Assembly: GCA_937128795.1 (NCBI GenBank)
Contig: CAKZMQ010000014.1
Location: 1-44,625, forward strand
Source of the DNA: an uncultured Solirubrobacterales bacterium
Lineage (GTDB): Bacteria > Actinomycetota > Thermoleophilia > Solirubrobacterales > JACPNS01
Reading direction: 5' to 3'
DNA: 44,625 nt
Made by a program: the position numbers and the translations under genes. Positions 40,989 through 44,625 of this stretch are shown in pieces. The notes below the pieces were generated by a model that saw only the letters and a program-made list of their open reading frames with translations, made no database searches and had not been told where the DNA came from. Each line of letters starts with the position of its first letter. Position 1 is the first letter of the stretch.

Positions 40989-41795
40989 ATGACGCGAACT
41001 GACAAATCTCCTCGCACCGTTGCCGTAATCGACGACGACTCGGGCTTCGTGACAGTTCTCTGCAATCGGCTCGAACAGGCCGGTTGGCAGCACGTCGTTC
41101 TGCGGTCGGCACCGCCCGTTGAGGAACTATCGGCCATGCGACTGGCCGCAGTAGTTGTCAACCCAGCGTTGCTCGGCAACATGTCCTGGGAATCTCTGCA
41201 GAAGTTCGGCGAGGGACTGAACGGTGTGGGTCTGGTCGTTTGTTCCGAGCAAAGCACCGTTGCCCAGAGGGTGAGAGGACTGCGAATGGGAATGGACGAC
41301 TGGATCGGCAAGCCCTGCCACCCCGAAGAGGTCGTTGCGAGGATCGAAGCGGTGACGCGCCGCCACCGTCGCGTCGAGGCCGCTTCCAGTACCGACGTTG
41401 GGCCTTTGACGATTGGCGAGCTTGAGTTTCGGATCGACCGCTACGAAGTGCTCGCTGCCGGTCGCCCGGTTGACCTCACCAAGCGTGAGTACGAACTGCT
41501 TCTTTTGTTGGCACGTAGCGACGGCCGCGTGCTGCCGCGCGAAGACATCTATCAGCGCGTCTGGGGCTATGCAATGGCGCGCGGTGACCGATCGGTCGAC
41601 GTGTTCGTCCGCAAGGTTCGCCACAAGCTCGAAGCGGCTTCACCCGACTGGCGCTATGTGCACACTCACTTCGGCATCGGCTATCGATTTGACGCAGAAC
41701 CGGCGGTCGCTGGAATCGATCAGACGCTCGCCGTCGAACGGATCGACACTGTCATCGGCGACGAACCTGCCGTGGCCACGCCGATCGGCACATGA
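40989..41795 (+). CDS. OmpR/PhoB-type winged-helix regulator with receiver lacking phospho-Asp
   Basis: This 268-residue protein starts at ATG 40989 (MTRTDKSPRTVAVIDDDSG); an ATG at 40944 lies in the likely -10. The receiver domain keeps the acidic pocket (DDD at 15-17), Ser in VVCSEQS and Lys in IGKPC, but the phospho-acceptor position is Asn, N58 in AVVVNPALLG. The C-terminal winged helix is intact (LTKREYELLLLLARSDGRVL, RSVDVFVRKVRHKLE, FGIGYRF). It sits beside the Pho-box array and next to the pst operon, so it is a likely phosphate regulator. No histidine kinase is adjacent. It may be phosphorylation-independent. Confidence 0.85.
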   Translation: MTRTDKSPRTVAVIDDDSGFVTVLCNRLEQAGWQHVVLRSAPPVEELSAMRLAAVVVNPALLGNMSWESLQKFGEGLNGVGLVVCSEQSTVAQRVRGLRMGMDDWIGKPCHPEEVVARIEAVTRRHRRVEAASSTDVGPLTIGELEFRIDRYEVLAAGRPVDLTKREYELLLLLARSDGRVLPREDIYQRVWGYAMARGDRSVDVFVRKVRHKLEAASPDWRYVHTHFGIGYRFDAEPAVAGIDQTLAVERIDTVIGDEPAVATPIGT

Positions 41796-42406
41796 ACGCG
41801 CTCGTTCGCCGTCCGGCCGACGAGTTCTACGACCTCTTCGAAAAAGCCGCAGTCAACGCGGAGCGATCCGCGCAGCTGTTTGCGGAAATGCTCGAGCACT
41901 ATCCCGAGAATGGCGAGCTCGTACGCGAGATTCTGCTTTGCGAGCAGGAAGGCGATCGGATCACCCAGGCGATCATCCGCCAGCTAGGCGACGGATCGCG
42001 ACCACCGCTGTCGCGCCCCGCGATCCACAAATTGGCCACGACGATCGACGATGTCGTCGACTACATCGAACAGGTCGCCGACGCGTTTGGCCTTTACAAG
42101 ATCGAGGCGCCGATGGATCCTGCGACCGCGCTGGCGCAGGTGCTGGTTGATGCCACGCGTCAGCTGACGATTGCTGTCTCAACGCTGCGAACCGGCGATT
42201 CGATGTCGGAGGCGATCGTTGAGGTCCACCGCCTGGAAAACGAGGGCGACCGGCTCTCGCGCGAAGCGATCGCTTCGCTGTTCGCGGGCGGCGTCGACCC
42301 GATGGTCGTGATTCGCTGGAAGGACATTTTTGAGCTGATGGAGGACGCGATCGACGCCTGCGAGGACGTCGCGCACACGCTCGAGGGCGGCACGTTCGAC
42401 GCCTGA
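41792..42406 (+). CDS. DUF47 family PhoU-like protein
   Basis: This 204-residue helical protein is of the DUF47 group, relatives of PhoU that often accompany Pit-type phosphate transporters or Pho regulators. Typical segments are EFYDLFEKAAVNAERSAQLF, LLCEQEGDRITQAIIRQL, DDVVDYIEQVADAFGLYKI (given as IDDVVDYIEQVADAF) and LENEGDRLSREAIASLF. The start overlaps the regulator stop (ATGA), so it is co-translated with it. No pit gene is next to it. It may modulate the regulator or the transporter (inference). Confidence 0.85.
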   Translation: MNALVRRPADEFYDLFEKAAVNAERSAQLFAEMLEHYPENGELVREILLCEQEGDRITQAIIRQLGDGSRPPLSRPAIHKLATTIDDVVDYIEQVADAFGLYKIEAPMDPATALAQVLVDATRQLTIAVSTLRTGDSMSEAIVEVHRLENEGDRLSREAIASLFAGGVDPMVVIRWKDIFELMEDAIDACEDVAHTLEGGTFDA

Positions 42407-42461
42407 ATCCCGCGCGCGTTCGATCGTTGCACCCGCCGCATCCCGTATTGTCGTTGTCGAG

Positions 42462-42833
42462 ATGAGCGGCGGCACGCGCACATACGTCGGGATCGCTGTG
42501 ATCGCGTTGCTCGCGCTGGGCATCGTCGCGTTGCCCGAAGGGCAGAACGTGGCCGACTTGGTAACTGGGCTGCTTAGCGCCACGTTTTTGTCGGTGCTGG
42601 CGATCTCTGCCGCACGGCTCTACCGTGCAAGGTCGGAGTGGTTTGCCGAGCTGCCCGATCGCCATCGAGGATTGCTCTACGGCGCAGTTGCCGTCGCGCT
42701 GCTGTCGATCGTCGGTACTGCGCGGTTCGGCGAACTCGGCTTCGCCGGGATCTTGCTTGAGGTCTTGATTTTGATGGCCTGCGCCGGTGCGGCGTTCTGG
42801 GTTTGGCGCGAGTCTCGAAGATTTGCTTACTGA
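42462..42833 (+). CDS. Small four-helix membrane protein
   Basis: This 123-residue protein has about four hydrophobic helices (roughly 8-24, 33-53, 70-88 and 94-113), with a polar loop ARSEWFAELPDRHRG between the second and third. I recognise no family. The N-terminus MSGGTRTYVGIAVIALL has no cleavable signal. It lies 55 bp after the DUF47 gene and 101 bp before the diguanylate cyclase, on the same strand, so it may belong to either unit. Start: ATG 42462. Confidence 0.7.
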   Translation: MSGGTRTYVGIAVIALLALGIVALPEGQNVADLVTGLLSATFLSVLAISAARLYRARSEWFAELPDRHRGLLYGAVAVALLSIVGTARFGELGFAGILLEVLILMACAGAAFWVWRESRRFAY

Positions 42834-42934
42834 CGACTGCGCTTCCGCAGAAGATTTTCCCGCAGTTAGCGGGTTTGCAGGGTTTGCAGGATAATTCCGA
42901 CCGCTGTAGTAGTTACTTTGACGTCAGTTTGGCG

Positions 42935-44257
42935 ATGATGATCAACAAGATCGAATCGCGGCTGACGCGACGCGGCCGCAATTCCAGAATGGCGATTGCC
43001 CTCGTTGCCATCGGGGTGCTGATGCTCGGCCCGCTTTCCTTGGGTGCTTACGCCACCTGGTGCCACGGGCCGTGGCACGACAACGGCGGCTCCGCGGCCC
43101 CATCTGCGCCTGAGCCAGCTGCGCCTGAGCCTTCTGCGCCCGAACCAGCGACGCCACCGCCAGCGCCTGAGCCGGCCCCAGAACCGACACCGGAACCGAC
43201 GCCCGAGCAGTCGCCAGAGCCATCTCCCGAACCTGCGCCAGAGCCAGCACCGGCGCCCGAGCCGGGCGGCGGAACGGAAACCGAGGGCACGAGCAAGCCG
43301 GAGCCCGCGCCCGCGCCCGACGCGGCAGCCGCCGAGCCTGCGCCGACGGTCACCAACGGCAACCCGACGCCGTCCGAAGTCGTGCAGGACGAACAACCTT
43401 CCGAACGGCCGACCACGGAACGCAACACGAGCGTTCAACGTGAAAGCAAAACCGAACCTGCCTCGGGAGGCGCGCTGCTTGCGTCCGCCAATGCACCCGC
43501 TTCCGCGAACACGACAGGCAGCGCTGAAACAGACGCATCGAACTCAAGTGATCGCACCGATGGCGCCTCGGGCGGTCAGGATGCTGCCGGCAGCGAGGGG
43601 TCCGCGACAGATCGCGTTCGCGAGCGCACGACGATCGCGCGTGCCGTCGATGGCATTCCGCTCGGGTTCCGAGTTGCGCTGCTGACACTGCTGTTCGCGA
43701 CGGCCGTGCTCGCGGTTGTTTCCTGGCGTGAGCGACGCCGCGCCGAGAACGTCGCGCGAATCGCGCTGCTCGATCACTTGACCGGCCTTTCCAACCGCGA
43801 GGGCTTCGACCGCCAGATGGCGATCGAATGGCAGCGTGCGCTGCGCCATGACCGACCGCTTGGCCTCGTCTTCGTCGACCTTGACCACTTCAAGAACTTC
43901 AACGACACACACGGGCACGTCGCGGGCGATCGTCTGTTGCGCGAGGTGGCGGCGGCGATCACCACCACGTCACGCGGATCTGACTTCACCGCGCGGCTCG
44001 GCGGCGATGAGTTCGTGGTGCTGTGCCCCGAGACCGATGAGGCGGGTCTGTCAAAACTCGTCGAGCGCCTTCGCGTGGAGGCCAGCGGCATGGCAGTCAC
44101 GTTGGCAATCGGATCCGCGCACCAATTGCCGACCGACGAGGGTCCGGATGACTTGATGCACCGCGCCGACGCAGCGATGTACCGAGCAAAGGGCGGCGGA
44201 CGCCGCTCCGCCAAGCAGACGGGCAACCCGATGCTTGGTTCGATCCGCCGCGCGTAA
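42935..44257 (+). CDS. Membrane diguanylate cyclase with Pro/Glu-rich external segment
   Basis: This 440-residue protein makes cyclic di-GMP. It has a membrane helix (about 19-40), a short WCHGPWHD segment (42-49), a Pro/Glu/Ala-rich stretch (54-130), a polar Ser/Thr-rich stretch to about 235, a second helix (245-263), and a cytoplasmic GGDEF domain with DLDHFKNFNDTHGH, GGDEF at 356-360 and a complete inhibitory site RGSD at 347-350, five residues before GGDEF. The external part resembles a wall-spanning linker rather than a known sensor domain. The start is ATG 42935 (MMINKIESRL), because the longer frame overlaps the previous gene. Confidence 0.87.
   Translation: MMINKIESRLTRRGRNSRMAIALVAIGVLMLGPLSLGAYATWCHGPWHDNGGSAAPSAPEPAAPEPSAPEPATPPPAPEPAPEPTPEPTPEQSPEPSPEPAPEPAPAPEPGGGTETEGTSKPEPAPAPDAAAAEPAPTVTNGNPTPSEVVQDEQPSERPTTERNTSVQRESKTEPASGGALLASANAPASANTTGSAETDASNSSDRTDGASGGQDAAGSEGSATDRVRERTTIARAVDGIPLGFRVALLTLLFATAVLAVVSWRERRRAENVARIALLDHLTGLSNREGFDRQMAIEWQRALRHDRPLGLVFVDLDHFKNFNDTHGHVAGDRLLREVAAAITTTSRGSDFTARLGGDEFVVLCPETDEAGLSKLVERLRVEASGMAVTLAIGSAHQLPTDEGPDDLMHRADAAMYRAKGGGRRSAKQTGNPMLGSIRRA
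43060..43078. repeat. Inverted repeat inside the diguanylate cyclase gene
   Basis: GTGCCACGG (43060-43068) and CCGTGGCAC (43070-43078) form a perfect 9-bp inverted repeat around one G. The overlapping 13-mer CACCTGGTGCCAC (43054-43066) is identical to the core (1758-1770) of the palindrome next to the RAYT gene. It encodes the TWCHGPWHD segment. Confidence 0.5.
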
Positions 44258-44407
44258 GCGCATCTGTCTGCGATTCGTTGCCGGTCATCGCCGGTGAGCG
44301 TCCGCGCAGTCGTGTCGATCGTCCTTGACTGAATTGATGCATTCTCGTGTCTGAATTGGCGCGAACGCGTCTTGAACCGCAACAGCTGCCCCGGCAAGAT
44401 CGATTGC

Positions 44408-44625
44408 GTGAGCGTCACCGGCCGATCCCCCCATCAGTCGCCGCGCCTTGCGCGTGAAAGCGGGCAGGCCGGTGTTGAATTGCTGGCCGCGTTGCCGGTA
44501 ATCGCGCTGGTCGCGTTCTCGGCGTGGCAGCTGACAGTGGCCGGTCATACGTGGTGGCGGATCACCGAAGCCGCGCGAGTCGCCGCGCGCACGCGCGGGT
44601 CGTTGATCGGCGTTCGCTCACCGCC
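44408..44625 (+). CDS. TadE-like pilus assembly protein (3' end cut by window edge)
   Basis: This partial frame of 72 codons starts at GTG 44408 (VSVTGRSPHQSPRLARESGQ in short) and stays open to the window end. The segment GQAGVELLAALPVIALV has the Gly, a Glu five residues on, and the hydrophobic helix of TadE-like pseudopilins, and it is followed by WRITEAARVAARTRG, also typical. It probably starts a tad-type pilus cluster beyond the window. The 150-bp gap 44258-44407 upstream shows no gene. The exact start is uncertain. Confidence 0.65.
   Translation, partial: MSVTGRSPHQSPRLARESGQAGVELLAALPVIALVAFSAWQLTVAGHTWWRITEAARVAARTRGSLIGVRSP

Noticed and set aside
43094..43324. CRISPR-like or tandem DNA repeat in the Pro/Glu-rich coding segment
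   Set aside because: The repeats are short and imperfect, follow codon periodicity and encode PEP-type protein sequence; there are no spacers.

Overview
The window is GC-rich, gene-dense chromosomal DNA, most likely from an actinobacterium of the Thermoleophilia/Solirubrobacterales type. The reasons are a mycobacterial-style CysO/CysM/Mec/MoeZ cysteine pathway, GuaB3 beside GuaA, frequent GTG and TTG starts, many 4-base ATGA-type overlaps, and Flp/TadE-like pilin genes. No rRNA, tRNA, CRISPR array, prophage or plasmid gene was seen. Taxonomy is inferred from gene content only.

Layout. 1-2.5 kb: sufC (cut by the window edge), its Rrf2-type regulator, a RAYT-like Y1 transposase with a perfect 27-nt palindrome beside it, and a NarL-type two-component pair that runs to 3.6 kb. 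3.6-3.85 kb: a gene-free stretch that folds into a series of hairpins and ends in a strong intrinsic terminator, a candidate structured RNA. 4.0-7.8 kb: a sulfur-carrier cysteine pathway: moeZ-like (rhodanese-ThiF), cysO-like, mec and cysM, plus a DUF2007 zinc-ribbon membrane protein. moeZ and cysM share an 18-nt promoter block. 7.8-14.2 kb: a secreted TAP-like hydrolase, a DUF1802 protein and a hydantoinase/oxoprolinase pair (hyuA-hyuB). 14.4-17.6 kb: a Cys/His-motif hypothetical protein, nadB and a GT4 glycosyltransferase. 17.8-26.5 kb: a lone Flp-like pilin, rph, rdgB, a small membrane protein, tldD-tldE, an HU-like protein, pyrF (apparently with a CTG start), an RNase D-like exonuclease, a LysM protein and a PBP5-type carboxypeptidase. 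26.7-36.3 kb: a pfkB kinase, guaB3-guaA, a YgjP-like metallopeptidase, a phosphoesterase, a GNAT, an HD-family protein with a changed HD dyad, a Ppx/GppA protein, a small membrane protein, uppP and a DUF4442 protein. 36.3-42.4 kb: the complete pstS-pstC-pstA-pstB-phoU operon. It is divergent from a winged-helix response regulator that lacks the phospho-acceptor Asp and from a DUF47 (PhoU-like) protein. Five clear TGTRAA half-sites at 10-11 bp spacing lie between the two divergent promoters. 42.5-44.6 kb: a small membrane protein, a membrane diguanylate cyclase with a long Pro/Glu/Ala-rich external segment, and the start of a TadE-like gene cut by the window edge.

How the genes work together. 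The first 8 kb has a sulfur theme: Fe-S assembly, then cysteine made on a protein thiocarboxylate carrier. MoeZ would activate the carrier, CysM would condense it with O-phosphoserine, and Mec would release cysteine. The carrier ends in Gly-Gly-Gln rather than Gly-Gly, so it should need trimming first. The second strong module is phosphate uptake, with a probable Pho-box array and an atypical regulator in the same divergent region. The middle of the window is mostly housekeeping (nucleotide metabolism, RNA processing, cell wall). The most novel-looking items are the structured RNA, the shared sulfur promoter block, the GGQ carrier tail, the Asp-less Pho regulator, the HC variant of the HD protein, the CTG start of pyrF, and the palindrome next to the RAYT.
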